Assembly (NCBI GenBank): GCA_019359375.1
Contig: JAHHHL010000012.1
Coordinates: 1 to 64,000 of the forward strand
Length of the DNA stretch: 64,000 nucleotides
Direction of reading: 5' to 3'
DNA from: Lyngbya sp. HA4199-MV5
Lineage (GTDB): Bacteria; Cyanobacteriota; Cyanobacteriia; Leptolyngbyales; Leptolyngbyaceae
Within the stretch, counting starts at the first letter, position 1. Every line of letters begins with the position of its first letter. This document shows, piece after piece, positions 26,747 to 36,138 of the stretch. The notes below the pieces were generated by a model. That model made no database searches. It was not told the DNA's origin and worked only from the letters and a program-made list of their open reading frames with translations. The position numbers and the translations under genes are program-made.

Positions 26747-26832
26747 TTTAAGTCAGACATCCAGTTTAAGTCAGACATCCAGGGTCACACTGCTGCTGGA
26801 ACGATTATTCTTTGCCAAAACGATTATTCTTT
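26747..26832. repeat. two short tandem duplications upstream of the GT25 gene
   Basis: An 18-bp unit (TTTAAGTCAGACATCCAG) is repeated head-to-tail at 26747-26782. A 13-bp unit (ACGATTATTCTTT) occurs at 26801-26813 and 26820-26832, 19 bp apart. They occupy the expected promoter and leader of the glycosyltransferase. Confidence 0.8.
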
Positions 26833-26844
26833 TAGGAGCCATCT

Positions 26845-27582
26845 ATGCACTTAATCGACTTTTTCGATCGCATATATATCATTCATCTACCGGAGCGAAC
26901 AGACCGTTACCAGGCGCTAAGCCGTGAACTTGCTGGCTTGGGTATCAATATTCGTGATCCGAAGGTTCGCTTTCCGGCTCCACCGCGTCCAACTGAAGCA
27001 AATGGCTTCCCATCGATCGGAGTTTACAGCAATTTTATCCGTCACCTGGGCATTCTCAAAGAAACCCTCCAGGATGGTTTAGAACGGGTTTGGATTCTTG
27101 AAGACGATGCTATTTTTCGCCACACGCTGCGGCAAAAAGATGAACAGGACAAGCTGACTCAGCGGCTTGCCCAGGACGACTGGGATTTGTGCTATGTCGG
27201 TCATGCGATCGATCGTCAAGCCCTGCGCTCCCGCCAACTCGGGCTGGTGCCCTTTGAGGGAGAATTTTTGTGGTCGCACTGCTACAGCGTTCACCCTCGA
27301 ATCTTACCGCAACTGGTGCAATATTTTGAGGAGACGCTGGTGAATCCACCCGGACACCCTAGAGGCGGGCGCGTCTACATTGACGGAGCGTTTAACCTCT
27401 TTCGTCGTCTGCACCCAGAGGCCGTTAGTTTAGTGAGCAACCCCAATTTATCGAGCCAAAAGGGGTCGTGCAGTAATATCGCAGCGGCGGCATGGTATGA
27501 CCGCGCACCCGCCACCAAACCATTGGTTGGAGCCAGCCGAGCGATTCGTGACGAGTTATGGCGGCTAGGCAGTTTGCAGTAG
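26845..27582 (+). CDS. glycosyltransferase family 25 (LPS/glycan-type)
   Basis: This 245-residue protein starts with FFDRIYIIHLPERTDRYQAL, the standard GT25 entry. It has RVWILEDDAIF near residue 85-95 (the acidic nucleotide-sugar/metal motif), DWDLCYVGHA, and HCYSVHPRILPQLV. The family adds galactose or glucose to lipopolysaccharide cores or to proteins. TAGGAG lies 7 nt before the ATG. The next gene, a GMC oxidoreductase with a nearly identical ribosome binding site, starts 344 nt later. Confidence 0.88.
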   Translation: MHLIDFFDRIYIIHLPERTDRYQALSRELAGLGINIRDPKVRFPAPPRPTEANGFPSIGVYSNFIRHLGILKETLQDGLERVWILEDDAIFRHTLRQKDEQDKLTQRLAQDDWDLCYVGHAIDRQALRSRQLGLVPFEGEFLWSHCYSVHPRILPQLVQYFEETLVNPPGHPRGGRVYIDGAFNLFRRLHPEAVSLVSNPNLSSQKGSCSNIAAAAWYDRAPATKPLVGASRAIRDELWRLGSLQ

Positions 27583-27640
27583 CCGTTAGACCACGATCGG
27601 TTCTTCACCTGTTTGCATCGAATTAGCATCGAACTTGTGC

Positions 27641-27707
27641 AAACCTCCGAGGTTTCAATCAAGCACCATGCATCCAACCAACGTTATGGCTTAAACCTTG
27701 GAGGTTT
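27641..27707. repeat. paired AAACCTCCGAGGTTT element, copy 1
   Basis: Palindromic box AAACCTCCGAGGTTT (27641-27655) and variant AAACCTTGGAGGTTT (27693-27707) lie 52 bp apart start to start. The same pair occurs at 34249-34316 and, inverted, at 53143-53210. Confidence 0.75.
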
Positions 27708-27926
27708 AGTCACAATCCTAAGCCTGTAGTCGATTCCTGAGCCAGAAACCATCAGGATTCACAACCTTTTGTTCTTTGCTTTCATGCCAGTCGCGATCGC
27801 GATTGGCATCGATCGATCAATCAACCAGTCCTAGCACCTGAGTGCTATTGGATCACGTTTGCTTGCTCAGCGTTGGTCTAACAGAGCTGTCAAGTCACAC
27901 ACCCTTTGTTTTTATAGGAGTCTTCA

Positions 27927-29615
27927 ATGCTAATCGATGCGTGTACGCTACCGAAACATCATGTGGTTGAAACAGATGTTTGCATTATTGGTAGCGGTCC
28001 GGCTGGCATCACCATGGCCCGTGAATTAATCGGAAAACAGGTTCAGGTATGCGTGCTCGAAAGCGGCAGTTTAGACGCTGACCCACAGATACAAGCTTTA
28101 ACGCAGGCAGACACAACGGGCGATCCACAGATGTCCCTTTTTTTAAGTCGTTATCGGCAGGTTGGCGGCAACTCTAATCGATGGGCGATTAAAATCGGCA
28201 ATGGGCAAATGGGCGTGCGCTATGCACCTTTAGAGGCGATCGACTTTGAGCAGCGCGATTGGTTGCCGTATAGCGGTTGGCCTTTTTCAAGAGCGCAGCT
28301 TAACCCCTACTATGAACGTGCTCAGGCGGTTTGCAAAGCAGGAGTGCTAGATTACGAGACCGATCGTTGGGAGAGTCAGCAGGCACCACGACTACCGTTG
28401 GATCCCGATCGCTTCACAACAACCATGTTTCAGTTTGGACCACGCGATGTCTTTGCCCAGGAGTATCGGCAGGCGTTAGCGCAAGCAGACAACATCACGC
28501 TCTACTACAACGCAACCGTCGTGGAGCTTGTTGCGAATGACGCAGCTAAAGCGGTTAACCGTGTTCGCGTGACAAACCTTCAGGGCAGCCACTTTACGGT
28601 TGCCGCCAAGGTGTTTGTTTTAGCGCAGGGTGGGCTAGAAAATGCGCGCTTGTTACTGGCATCGAAGCAACAGCAGACCTGTGGTTTGGGCAATCAGCAT
28701 AACCTTGTGGGTCGCTTTTTTATGGATCACCCGTTGGTTGGCGGCGGGATGCTTAAACCTGGCAGCCCTAAACTGTTTGACAAAATGGCGCTCTATGATT
28801 TGCGGCGGGTAAATCAGGTGCCCGTGCTGGGCAAGCTGACTCCGGCTAAAGCGCTCATGCAGCAGGAACAATTGCTGAATGTGGGTGTTTTGCTGTTTCC
28901 CAGACCCAGCTTGCGACAGTTTGAGGCGATCGCCTCCTTCAAGTGCCTACTCGAATCGCTGGCGGATGGCAACCTTCCAGACCAAATCCCCCAACATTTG
29001 CTCAAAACTCTTCAAGGGCTTGACTATGTTGCACTGGCTAGCTTTTTGGCGGCTAAACACAGGCAATCGCTCCTGCATGGCTTTGGGCGTGGGGGCTGGT
29101 CAGACTTAGCGAACAATCAACGGCGCTTCAAGCTCTTTCAGTTGTTCTATCAGGTGGAGCAGTCTCCCAATCCCAACAATCGCGTCACGCTTAGCGCCGA
29201 TCGCGATCGGCTTGGGTGCCAAAAGCTTGAGTTGCACTGGCGATGGAACGAACTTGACGCTAGCAGTATTCGCCGCACTCACGAGCTTTTAGCCGCGGAG
29301 CTTAGCCGATCGGGTCTGGGTGAACTGTCGTTAGAAGATCCTACCCGTGAACCACAAGTTTTGACGGGTGGAGTAGCACATCACATGGGCACAACCCGGA
29401 TGCATATTGACCCCAGGCAAGGCGTGGTGGATGAAAACTGCCAGGTGCATGGCATTGAAAATCTGTTTGTGGCTGGAAGCTCTGTGTTTCCTACAGGCGG
29501 TTATGCCAATCCCACCCTCACGATCGTGGCGCTGTCTCTGCGGCTAGCCGACCACGTTCACCAAACGCTGCAACACACACAGCGAGCCACCGTTGAAGTG
29601 GGTCAAGTAGTGTAA
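27927..29615 (+). CDS. GMC-family FAD oxidoreductase
   Basis: This 562-residue flavoprotein begins with VCIIGSGPAGITMARELIGK at about residues 19-38, the Rossmann FAD motif. NSNRWAIKIG and an ENARLLLASKQQ block follow. Near the C-terminus come HHMGTTRMHIDPRQGVV and NLFVAGSSVFPTGGYANPTLT, carrying the His and Asn of the active-site pair. The family oxidises alcohols, sugars or sterols. This branch resembles the bacterial glucose/choline-like group of unknown substrate. TAGGAG lies 9 nt upstream of the ATG. It may work with the GT25 enzyme ahead of it, but that is inference from position. Confidence 0.9.
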   Translation: MLIDACTLPKHHVVETDVCIIGSGPAGITMARELIGKQVQVCVLESGSLDADPQIQALTQADTTGDPQMSLFLSRYRQVGGNSNRWAIKIGNGQMGVRYAPLEAIDFEQRDWLPYSGWPFSRAQLNPYYERAQAVCKAGVLDYETDRWESQQAPRLPLDPDRFTTTMFQFGPRDVFAQEYRQALAQADNITLYYNATVVELVANDAAKAVNRVRVTNLQGSHFTVAAKVFVLAQGGLENARLLLASKQQQTCGLGNQHNLVGRFFMDHPLVGGGMLKPGSPKLFDKMALYDLRRVNQVPVLGKLTPAKALMQQEQLLNVGVLLFPRPSLRQFEAIASFKCLLESLADGNLPDQIPQHLLKTLQGLDYVALASFLAAKHRQSLLHGFGRGGWSDLANNQRRFKLFQLFYQVEQSPNPNNRVTLSADRDRLGCQKLELHWRWNELDASSIRRTHELLAAELSRSGLGELSLEDPTREPQVLTGGVAHHMGTTRMHIDPRQGVVDENCQVHGIENLFVAGSSVFPTGGYANPTLTIVALSLRLADHVHQTLQHTQRATVEVGQVV

Positions 29616-29691
29616 TTTGCACAAGGGTGCCTGCTGCCTTACAGCAACGGGTTGCCCTTCATCTGTAAAACTCCAATGGTTACAAATCCTC

Positions 29692-29718
29692 GTAGGGGCA
29701 TACGCCGTAAGCCCCTAC
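29692..29718. terminator. bidirectional hairpin between convergent genes
   Basis: GTAGGGGC and GCCCCTAC form an 8-bp stem around an 11-nt loop that can extend. It lies between the rightward GMC gene and the leftward PEP-CTERM gene. There is no clear T-run, so it is a possible shared transcript end or a dispersed repeat. Confidence 0.5.
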
Positions 29719-29736
29719 TGACGTTCATCCATTGTG

Positions 29737-32439
29737 CTATTTTTCGGAACTGGCATTACTCAGCTTGACCTGCCTGAACCCCCAAAGCAGTCCCACTCCC
29801 ACCAGGAGTAGCAGCCACTCGGCAGGTTCTGGTACCGCGCTGATATTCGGCTTAGCCTGGGGCAATTGGGAGTCTTCGACCTCTCGTTTAAAGCGATCGG
29901 ACTGCTTTTCTGCCTGGGTCAACTCCTCGCGCTGCTGATCATTCACCAGCACCAGCATGGAGGAATAGGGTGTCACAATTCCATAGCGCTTGGCAGCCGC
30001 GTGAATGGCATCCAGTTCCTTGAGCTGATTGGGTTGCAAATAGTGGCTGAGATGGGTTGTCCATTGCCGCGCTGCCAACGCTCCAAACCCTTCACTGGTA
30101 GCGGCATCATTGGGCGATGTAGCCGTGGATGCAGCCCCTTTAGTCAGGAACCAGGCATAGCCATCCACCAGATTGAGAAATGAGGTGCCTGCGCCGCGTG
30201 ATGGCTGACTGGCAAGCCGCTGCATGACGGTCTGGATCTGAGTGGCAACCCTACCATCGCTGTCCTGTATGGCTTTCAACGTTGCGTCATCATAGGCAAA
30301 CGCCAGTCCGCCCAGATGCACAAACCACAGTGGGGCTGGTATTTTCCCTGCTAATTTGGTGTCGTCGTTGAGTTCATAGCTGCCAGTATCGGTGAGAACG
30401 AGAATGGCATCGTAGGCTCGATCGCCGCGCAACTGCTGAAATTGTGCCAGCATCTCCTTGGGCTGCACCATGCCGTAAAACACAGCTTTAGATGGATCAA
30501 ATTTGCTCTGCTGCAAGTTCTCAAAGCGTTGGGGTTGGGCAGGCGCGATCGCGGGGAGGTACAAATCCACCTTATTTTGCGGCAGGATCTTCTCTTGCAG
30601 CCAGCGGAAACTTTCTACAACGTCTTGCCGATGAGCTTCCATGCTGCGGGAGCGATCGAGAATCACAGCAAAGCGCTTGCCCTGTGGGAGTTGGTAATCA
30701 GTTTGCGTCGCAGGCGTTGCCAGCACATGGGCACCCCACGGCAGGGTCATTTCGTGTGCAGTCGGCGGTGTATTCTCAGCGGTCAGCGTTGCGGGTAGCC
30801 ATTGATCTGAAGCCCCAACCGTCTTGCCGTTGACGACCCGCTTGGTTGCACCTGTCCAGAAGACGTTACGCTGTTCTCGCAATGTGGGCAACTGCCACCC
30901 CGACGGCTGCTTCAGCACGTTGTATTGCAGCCACAGAGAGAGTTTTGGTGGCTCGGCTTGGGCACCAGGAAGGCGCATCGTCACGGGCACTGGAAACGCT
31001 CGTAAACGATACTGCTGAGGTCCCACCTGTTCTAAAAGGGCAGGGTCAACGCTGCGCTGTACCTGGTTGGTATAGACCTGTTGTGCGGCTCCACGCGGCG
31101 CGATCACAAAGGGGTATTTCTTAGGAACCTTCACTTCATCACTGAGCCACAACCCTGTAATGGCAGCGCTTTCTGGCAATGAGAAGTAGTAAAGGACTTC
31201 TTCTGGCAGGGTTGTTTGATTCTGATACACCTCATGAATCTCGACCGTTGCCCAATCGCCCTGGGGTGTAACGGTGATGTTTTGGGACTCCAGCCACACT
31301 CGCTTCTGGTTGATGTCGTCCAATCCGGCTTTTGCCTCGCCCCGGTTGAAGGTAGACTGCAACGCTTTTTGAACGATCGCGTGTTCACCTCGCAGCAGCG
31401 GCGCATCAAAAAACTGAGCGTAGAGTTGAGCCGCTTTATCCACGTCTGCCTCGGTGCCCTGATAGGTAAACGGAGCCGTCAAAGTGTTGAAACCACGCTG
31501 CACGGTTTGGGCAACGCTATCTGGAACGCGAAGGGCACTTTGGTAGAAGTCTTGCATCCCGCTGTTATTCAAGCTGTTGCCCGATCGTGGATAGCGGTAC
31601 GACGACAGATACGCATTCAGCAACCCGCTGTGAATGGCGTTTGACTGTTGCAGTACGGTTTGTCGCTGCTGATCGGTTTGGGGTGCCGGGTCTAACAACC
31701 GAAAGGCTTTGATCTGAGGCTGTTGCTGTAACAGCAGAAAGGCTCCTAGCCCAACGGCTAAAATGGTGCCTGTAAACGCCCCAACCTGCCAGGTGCCATA
31801 GCGCGTGCTCAGTTGCTTTAAGGTGCCGTGCAGCGATCGCCCATACAGGATCGACACACCAAGCGGCAGTGTGCATAACCCAAGCATCAGAAGCGTCAAG
31901 GGCAGTACGATGAACGCGTAAGCCAGCAAGCTCGGCAGAGTCGCCACCATCACTGCCAGGGTTGGCGGCACGTAAAAGGACAGAATGGCTGTGATATATA
32001 GCGCGATCGCCAGCACCATCACCTGTCCTGCCAGATGCCACAGGTTCACGCGCATCACATTCTCTCGCCGACTCAGCAGCCAGTGCCCGGTGACGATCGT
32101 GCCCACGAGAAAGGTCAGCAGCAAAAATGTGGTTAGCGGTGTGAGGTCACGCAACCAGAAAAACCGCGCCATGCAGATGATCAGCAGCGGTGCTTCAATG
32201 CCGTAAAACAGCTCAAACAGCGTCACAGGTTGGCGGACTTTGGTGCTGAAGCCCGCGATCGCGCCGACTGTTGGTACCCCCAGTAAACCCACAAACGTCA
32301 TCAGAAAGTTAAGCGGCACCTGCCCGGTGGCAGCATCGCTCAGGAGCGCCAAGCCCCAAAAGGGCAACAAGCCCAGGTACACGATCGCCAGCAGCGTCAG
32401 GTTAAAGATCCAGAAAAAGGCGGTAAACAGGTTTTTCAT
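29737..32439 (-). CDS. TIGR02921-type PEP-CTERM integral membrane protein
   Basis: This 900-residue protein has about seven membrane helices in the first 250 residues. A VIT-like domain follows (about 380-500; VTPQGDWATVEIHEVYQNQT, VLYYFSLPESAAITGLWL). A von Willebrand A-like domain comes next (about 585-720) with FAVILDRSRSME as its metal-site entry. The C-terminal PEP-CTERM sorting tail is SAVPEPAEWLLLLVGVGLLWGF then a basic end. PEP-CTERM tails are cut by exosortases after the PEP motif. The gene lies 42 nt downstream of an exosortase gene on the same strand, its likely dedicated processing enzyme. Confidence 0.88.
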   Translation of the reverse strand: MKNLFTAFFWIFNLTLLAIVYLGLLPFWGLALLSDAATGQVPLNFLMTFVGLLGVPTVGAIAGFSTKVRQPVTLFELFYGIEAPLLIICMARFFWLRDLTPLTTFLLLTFLVGTIVTGHWLLSRRENVMRVNLWHLAGQVMVLAIALYITAILSFYVPPTLAVMVATLPSLLAYAFIVLPLTLLMLGLCTLPLGVSILYGRSLHGTLKQLSTRYGTWQVGAFTGTILAVGLGAFLLLQQQPQIKAFRLLDPAPQTDQQRQTVLQQSNAIHSGLLNAYLSSYRYPRSGNSLNNSGMQDFYQSALRVPDSVAQTVQRGFNTLTAPFTYQGTEADVDKAAQLYAQFFDAPLLRGEHAIVQKALQSTFNRGEAKAGLDDINQKRVWLESQNITVTPQGDWATVEIHEVYQNQTTLPEEVLYYFSLPESAAITGLWLSDEVKVPKKYPFVIAPRGAAQQVYTNQVQRSVDPALLEQVGPQQYRLRAFPVPVTMRLPGAQAEPPKLSLWLQYNVLKQPSGWQLPTLREQRNVFWTGATKRVVNGKTVGASDQWLPATLTAENTPPTAHEMTLPWGAHVLATPATQTDYQLPQGKRFAVILDRSRSMEAHRQDVVESFRWLQEKILPQNKVDLYLPAIAPAQPQRFENLQQSKFDPSKAVFYGMVQPKEMLAQFQQLRGDRAYDAILVLTDTGSYELNDDTKLAGKIPAPLWFVHLGGLAFAYDDATLKAIQDSDGRVATQIQTVMQRLASQPSRGAGTSFLNLVDGYAWFLTKGAASTATSPNDAATSEGFGALAARQWTTHLSHYLQPNQLKELDAIHAAAKRYGIVTPYSSMLVLVNDQQREELTQAEKQSDRFKREVEDSQLPQAKPNISAVPEPAEWLLLLVGVGLLWGFRQVKLSNASSEK

Positions 32440-32481
32440 GACAGGAGGGAGTCAGTGGGGTAAGCAGTGCGGATCAAGAAC

Positions 32482-33978
32482 TCAGGCTTTTTGCAGGATG
32501 CGATCGAGCGAGCGATAAATGTCTGTCACCAGCACTTGCAGCGTGGCATCATCCGGCTGGTGGTACTGATCCAACAAGATCGATACCAGCGTCCAGGATG
32601 ACTCACGGCGCGAGGCTTCTTGCCAAAACCGAGTCAGGAAATCGCCTGTGGTTTGGTGCGGTGCTTGAAACCAGTAGACAGCAGACTGTTTGCCATCATT
32701 TAACGACAGCCACCGTGCCAGAAGACCCGCTGCAAACGGCTGGGGCGCAATGCGATCCAGGTGAAAGCCGCTGCCAATCAAGCACAGTTCAGGAGCGTGA
32801 TGCACCTGTAAACTGGGGCTAGAAACCAATAACACCGATCCAGTCATGCCCTGATACGCGAACCGCTGTTTGTGGGCGACCACACCGGGATAGCTGGCAA
32901 AAAAGCTTTGCTCGGTGGCTGTCAGCGGAATGGTTTGGGGTTGGGCTGCGATCGTCCAACCTAACTTCGTCACATCCGGTGGAGCCGCAGGAGCCGGAGG
33001 ATGCGGTATCAGCATCAATGCCAACAGGCAAGCGGCAAGGAGGAAGGAGAGTTTTGCGTTTGCAGGCGCGTTAGTTGGTTCGGTCTTGCTCTGAACAGCA
33101 GTAATCGATCGTGGCACCCAGCGCAGCAAAAACAGGCTAACCCCACAGGCGGCGATAAACGTAATCACACCCAGCGGTACGTGCAAGATTTCTGCAATGG
33201 CGGGCTGCTGCCAAACGTGCGCCACCAACACCAGTGTCAGGACACGGGCAACGTTGGCGATCGCCAGCAACGCCAGGTTGACCACAAACACACCCAGCCA
33301 GCGCAGCCCAAACGATCGCCGTTCCAGCCAGGTCGCCACCAGCAAAAACAGCGTGCCTGTCCACAAGCTTTTCAGCCCACTACAGGGCAAATCGACCTGA
33401 GCGATCCCTGTGTCGAGCACAATAATGTCTTCTGACGACAGGGCGGCAACGTGCCAGGTTTTGAGGAGAAATTCAACGAAGTGAGCCGTCAGAATGCGCG
33501 CAGGAAAGCCCAGCCCGGTACTGTATTGCACCCCAAAGGGCACGATCAGCGCGATCGCCGCCCCGATGGGTAACCCCTTTCGCCAGGTAGCCGACTCCAG
33601 AAAAAGTCCCAGCAAGCCATAGCTGCCCAGCAACGCAAACACGATCGGCACCTGATCGAGCATGATCAGCCACCGACTGGCAATCATCCCGATCGCACTA
33701 CCCAGCAGCAGACATAGCGGACTCCAGCGAAAACTTGGGACGGCTGTAAAGCGAAACTGCTGTCGATGGCGGACTCCTTGAACCAGCAGGAGTGCCACCC
33801 CAACCAGCAAGATGACCTGATTAAACCGTGAAATGTCTTGAATGGTTTGGAACAGCCAGCTCAGCGTCGTGCCATTGAGCAATAGCCAGCTCAGCAGCAG
33901 GGCAAGGGTGCCAACTCGTTCCAGATTGCCAGGAGAGTGCGATCGAGCCTCCAACCGCATCAGATGATCGCTGGTCAT
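32482..33978 (-). CDS. xrtO: exosortase O-like transpeptidase fused to EpsI-type domain
   Basis: This is a 498-residue protein from the ATG at 33978, which has AGGAGG 9 nt upstream. Residues 20-320 form the multi-pass exosortase core with all three catalytic positions visible: Cys199 in DLPCSGLKSLW, Arg245 in NVARVLTL and His266 in LHVPLGVITF. Residues about 340-495 are an EpsI/DUF3485-like extracytoplasmic domain (VHHAPELCLIGSGF, SAVYWFQAP). It should cleave and transfer PEP-CTERM proteins at the outer face of the inner membrane. The neighbouring TIGR02921-type protein is the obvious target. The letter O assignment follows from that pairing. Confidence 0.8.
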   Translation of the reverse strand: MTSDHLMRLEARSHSPGNLERVGTLALLLSWLLLNGTTLSWLFQTIQDISRFNQVILLVGVALLLVQGVRHRQQFRFTAVPSFRWSPLCLLLGSAIGMIASRWLIMLDQVPIVFALLGSYGLLGLFLESATWRKGLPIGAAIALIVPFGVQYSTGLGFPARILTAHFVEFLLKTWHVAALSSEDIIVLDTGIAQVDLPCSGLKSLWTGTLFLLVATWLERRSFGLRWLGVFVVNLALLAIANVARVLTLVLVAHVWQQPAIAEILHVPLGVITFIAACGVSLFLLRWVPRSITAVQSKTEPTNAPANAKLSFLLAACLLALMLIPHPPAPAAPPDVTKLGWTIAAQPQTIPLTATEQSFFASYPGVVAHKQRFAYQGMTGSVLLVSSPSLQVHHAPELCLIGSGFHLDRIAPQPFAAGLLARWLSLNDGKQSAVYWFQAPHQTTGDFLTRFWQEASRRESSWTLVSILLDQYHQPDDATLQVLVTDIYRSLDRILQKA

Positions 33979-34248
33979 GCAGAGTATCCTCCTGGTTGAT
34001 GTGTGACTCAGTGCTAACAGGCAAAGCGAACAAAGGCGATGAGTAGATCCCTGCAAAAATAAGTCTGGCTGACTTCATGCACGCTGCAACCCATTTCGGA
34101 AAACGCTTGTCAAACCTTGCTAATTTCAAGGCGTTGTGAAGTTTACGTAAACCGCAGTGCCTCATGTTGCTCTCATGGTCAACGTCTGCCTGCTATCCAA
34201 GCCTGCCCAAAGCACCTTGCGCTGTTAACACCGGGATAGAACTGACGC

Positions 34249-34316
34249 AAATCTCGGAGGTTTTACCCAGCATCTAGCATGGCAATCTCTAGTTGTGGCT
34301 TAAACCTCCGAGGTTT
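34249..34316. repeat. paired AAACCTCCGAGGTTT element, copy 2
   Basis: Boxes AAATCTCGGAGGTTT (34249-34263) and AAACCTCCGAGGTTT (34302-34316) lie 53 bp apart start to start. Confidence 0.75.
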
Positions 34317-34384
34317 TATCCACTTGTCTTTTTTGTAGCGTTTACTGATGTCGCGATCGCCTCACCATCCGAACTGACCTACAA

Positions 34385-34419
34385 TTCACAAAATATTCAC
34401 AAAGCTACGGGATGATGTT
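34385..34419 (+). promoter_or_regulatory. TTCACA direct-repeat promoter, site 2 (MDR gene)
   Basis: TTCACAAAATATTCACA (34385-34401), 12 nt, then GATGTT (34414-34419) in -10 position. The following AGCTACGGGATGATG closely matches the sequence after site 3, showing a longer shared promoter. It is about 90 nt ahead of the MDR start. Confidence 0.65.
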
Positions 34420-34507
34420 TCCATTGCTTCTAGCGATCACCACCTTTAGCAATTAACATCTTTAGCAGTCAACATTTTTGGCAACCAATAGCAGTACGAC
34501 CAAACGT

Positions 34508-35470
34508 ATGGCAACAAACATGATGGATGCAGTTCAACTCCATACCTATGGTGCGCTAGAGGTTTTAGTCTACGAAAAAGCTCCCCGTCCAGAGCCGCAA
34601 GCAGATGAGGTCTTGATTCGGGTTCATGCTGCTGGGGTCAACCCAGCCGATTGGAAAATCCGTCAGGGCTATTTGCAGGCTAAATTTCCGTTTCCGCTGC
34701 CGCTCATTTTGGGCTATGACGTTGCTGGAGTGGTTGATGCGATCGGTGCGGCAGTGACTGCCTATGCGCCGGGAGATGCCGTTTTTGCCATGCTTCCACT
34801 GAATCAACTCGGTGCTTATGCAGAATATGTCGTGGCGAAAGCTGCATTAGTGGCACCCAAACCAGAGTCTCTTGACTTTGCAGCAGCAGCTGGCATCCCA
34901 AGCATTGCACTCACCCCGTGGCAGGCATTGTTTGACCTGGCAGACTTACAGCCGGGACAAACGCTTTTGATTCATGGGGCATCAGGAGGAGTCGGTAGCT
35001 TCGCCGTGCAATATGCCAAATGGAAAGGCGCGATCGCGATCGGCACCGCCTCAACCGCTAACCTGGAAGCCATCAAACAATTAGGCGTGGATCAGGCGAT
35101 CGACTATAAAACAGAGCGCTTTGAAGAGAAAGTCGCCAAGGTGGATGTGGTTTTAGACACGATCGGCGGCGAAACCCGACAACGCTCCTGGCAAATCCTA
35201 AAGCCGGGTGGTCTTTTAATCTCAACCGAAGGCGCAGCAGAGCCAGTGGTTTCCCCTTCTTCAGACATTCGTGGCGTTCCCATCTTTGTTGAGCCAACAG
35301 GCAATGAGCTAACAGGCAACACACAATTGCAACAGATTGCACAGTTGATCGATAGCGGGCACCTCAAACCATTACCTGTAGACGTGTTGCCGCTGCAAGC
35401 GGCGGCAAAGGCTCACGAGGCACTGCAAGCGGGGCATCGTCGTGGAAAATTTGTTTTACAGATTGCTTAA
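34508..35470 (+). CDS. zinc-independent MDR / quinone oxidoreductase-type enzyme
   Basis: This protein of about 320 residues is a medium-chain NADPH-dependent oxidoreductase. The GroES-like N-terminal domain shows VHAAGVNPADWKIRQG and LILGYDVAGVVDAIG. The NADP-binding motif is LLIHGASGGVGSFAVQYAKW (about 155-175). The C-terminus GHRRGKFVLQI is typical. No zinc-ligand cysteines are present, so it acts on quinones or enones. The start is uncertain: ATG 34508, ATG 34520/34523 and TTG 34478 are all in frame and no good ribosome binding site decides. It is preceded by a TTCACA repeat promoter and followed 50 nt later by a membrane-protein gene. Confidence 0.88.
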   Translation: MATNMMDAVQLHTYGALEVLVYEKAPRPEPQADEVLIRVHAAGVNPADWKIRQGYLQAKFPFPLPLILGYDVAGVVDAIGAAVTAYAPGDAVFAMLPLNQLGAYAEYVVAKAALVAPKPESLDFAAAAGIPSIALTPWQALFDLADLQPGQTLLIHGASGGVGSFAVQYAKWKGAIAIGTASTANLEAIKQLGVDQAIDYKTERFEEKVAKVDVVLDTIGGETRQRSWQILKPGGLLISTEGAAEPVVSPSSDIRGVPIFVEPTGNELTGNTQLQQIAQLIDSGHLKPLPVDVLPLQAAAKAHEALQAGHRRGKFVLQIA

Positions 35471-35520
35471 AGCGACGATTTCACTTATTCCATTCATTCA
35501 TCGTTATTCGAGGACTGGAG

Positions 35521-35985
35521 ATGCATCGAGATTCACTTGCTAAAGGCTTGCTGGTTGTCGCCGCCCTTTCAACCATCATCGTTCCCATTGTGACGGATGC
35601 CATCCTGCTGGCTAAAGGTCACATGAGCAATCCAGCCTGGTTGCCCCATGCCAAACTCCATTGCGCCATGTCTTTTTTTGCGGCTGTTTCCCTCGGTGGC
35701 GCTGCCCTAGCCGTGCTGAAAGTTCGCCCAGTGACCGATCGCTTTTCGATGGGGCTATCGGCTTTTCTTGGCTCTGCGTTCTGGGTGGGGCTGATTGCCG
35801 CTGGCTTTTGGCCTGGCACGTCCTATGGCTTTCTAAACGATCCGGTGCTTGGTAATACGCCTGTGCCTAACGTTGCTGGCATCGACATCTATCCCAATGT
35901 GGTGGCGGCTACCATTACCATTGCCATCGCGATCGGAGGGTATTGGTTAACAGCCCAGCCAACGCCAAAACGGCAATACCGATGA
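35521..35985 (+). CDS. four-helix membrane protein of unknown function
   Basis: This 154-residue protein has four hydrophobic segments (about 8-30, 45-66, 77-98 and 125-143). Conserved-looking polar positions include HMSNPAWLPHAKLH between helices 1 and 2 and a GIDIYPNV loop before the last helix. It resembles small acquired DUF6640-like membrane proteins, a tentative match. GGAGATG overlaps the start with AGGACTGGAG just upstream. Its close spacing to the MDR oxidoreductase suggests a shared transcript from the TTCACA promoter. Confidence 0.65.
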   Translation: MHRDSLAKGLLVVAALSTIIVPIVTDAILLAKGHMSNPAWLPHAKLHCAMSFFAAVSLGGAALAVLKVRPVTDRFSMGLSAFLGSAFWVGLIAAGFWPGTSYGFLNDPVLGNTPVPNVAGIDIYPNVVAATITIAIAIGGYWLTAQPTPKRQYR

Positions 35986-36013
35986 AGGATTTCCAGCGAA
36001 TAGTACTGGTAGA

Positions 36014-36048
36014 TTCACACATTATTCACACAGCTACGAGACGATATT
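36014..36048 (+). promoter_or_regulatory. TTCACA direct-repeat promoter, site 3 (PadR gene)
   Basis: TTCACACATTATTCACA (36014-36030) has both half-sites exact and the spacer changed. It is followed after 12 nt by GATATT (36043-36048). The downstream CAGCTACGAGACGAT parallels site 2. It is about 90 nt ahead of the PadR start. Confidence 0.65.
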
Positions 36049-36138
36049 GGTGAGACTTTTCTCAAGCAACGGTTACGTCGATCGAGAAATTTTGTGAACG
36101 CATTGCCACTCACAATTGCACCTTGTAAGGACGTGTTA

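Larger units (their letters stand above)
33979..34507. other. intergenic region with repeat pair and TTCACA promoter
   Basis: This divergent region of about 530 bp lies between the exosortase and MDR genes. It contains paired-box element copy 2 and the TTCACA direct-repeat promoter, both listed separately. The promoter of the exosortase operon was not found. Confidence 0.5.
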
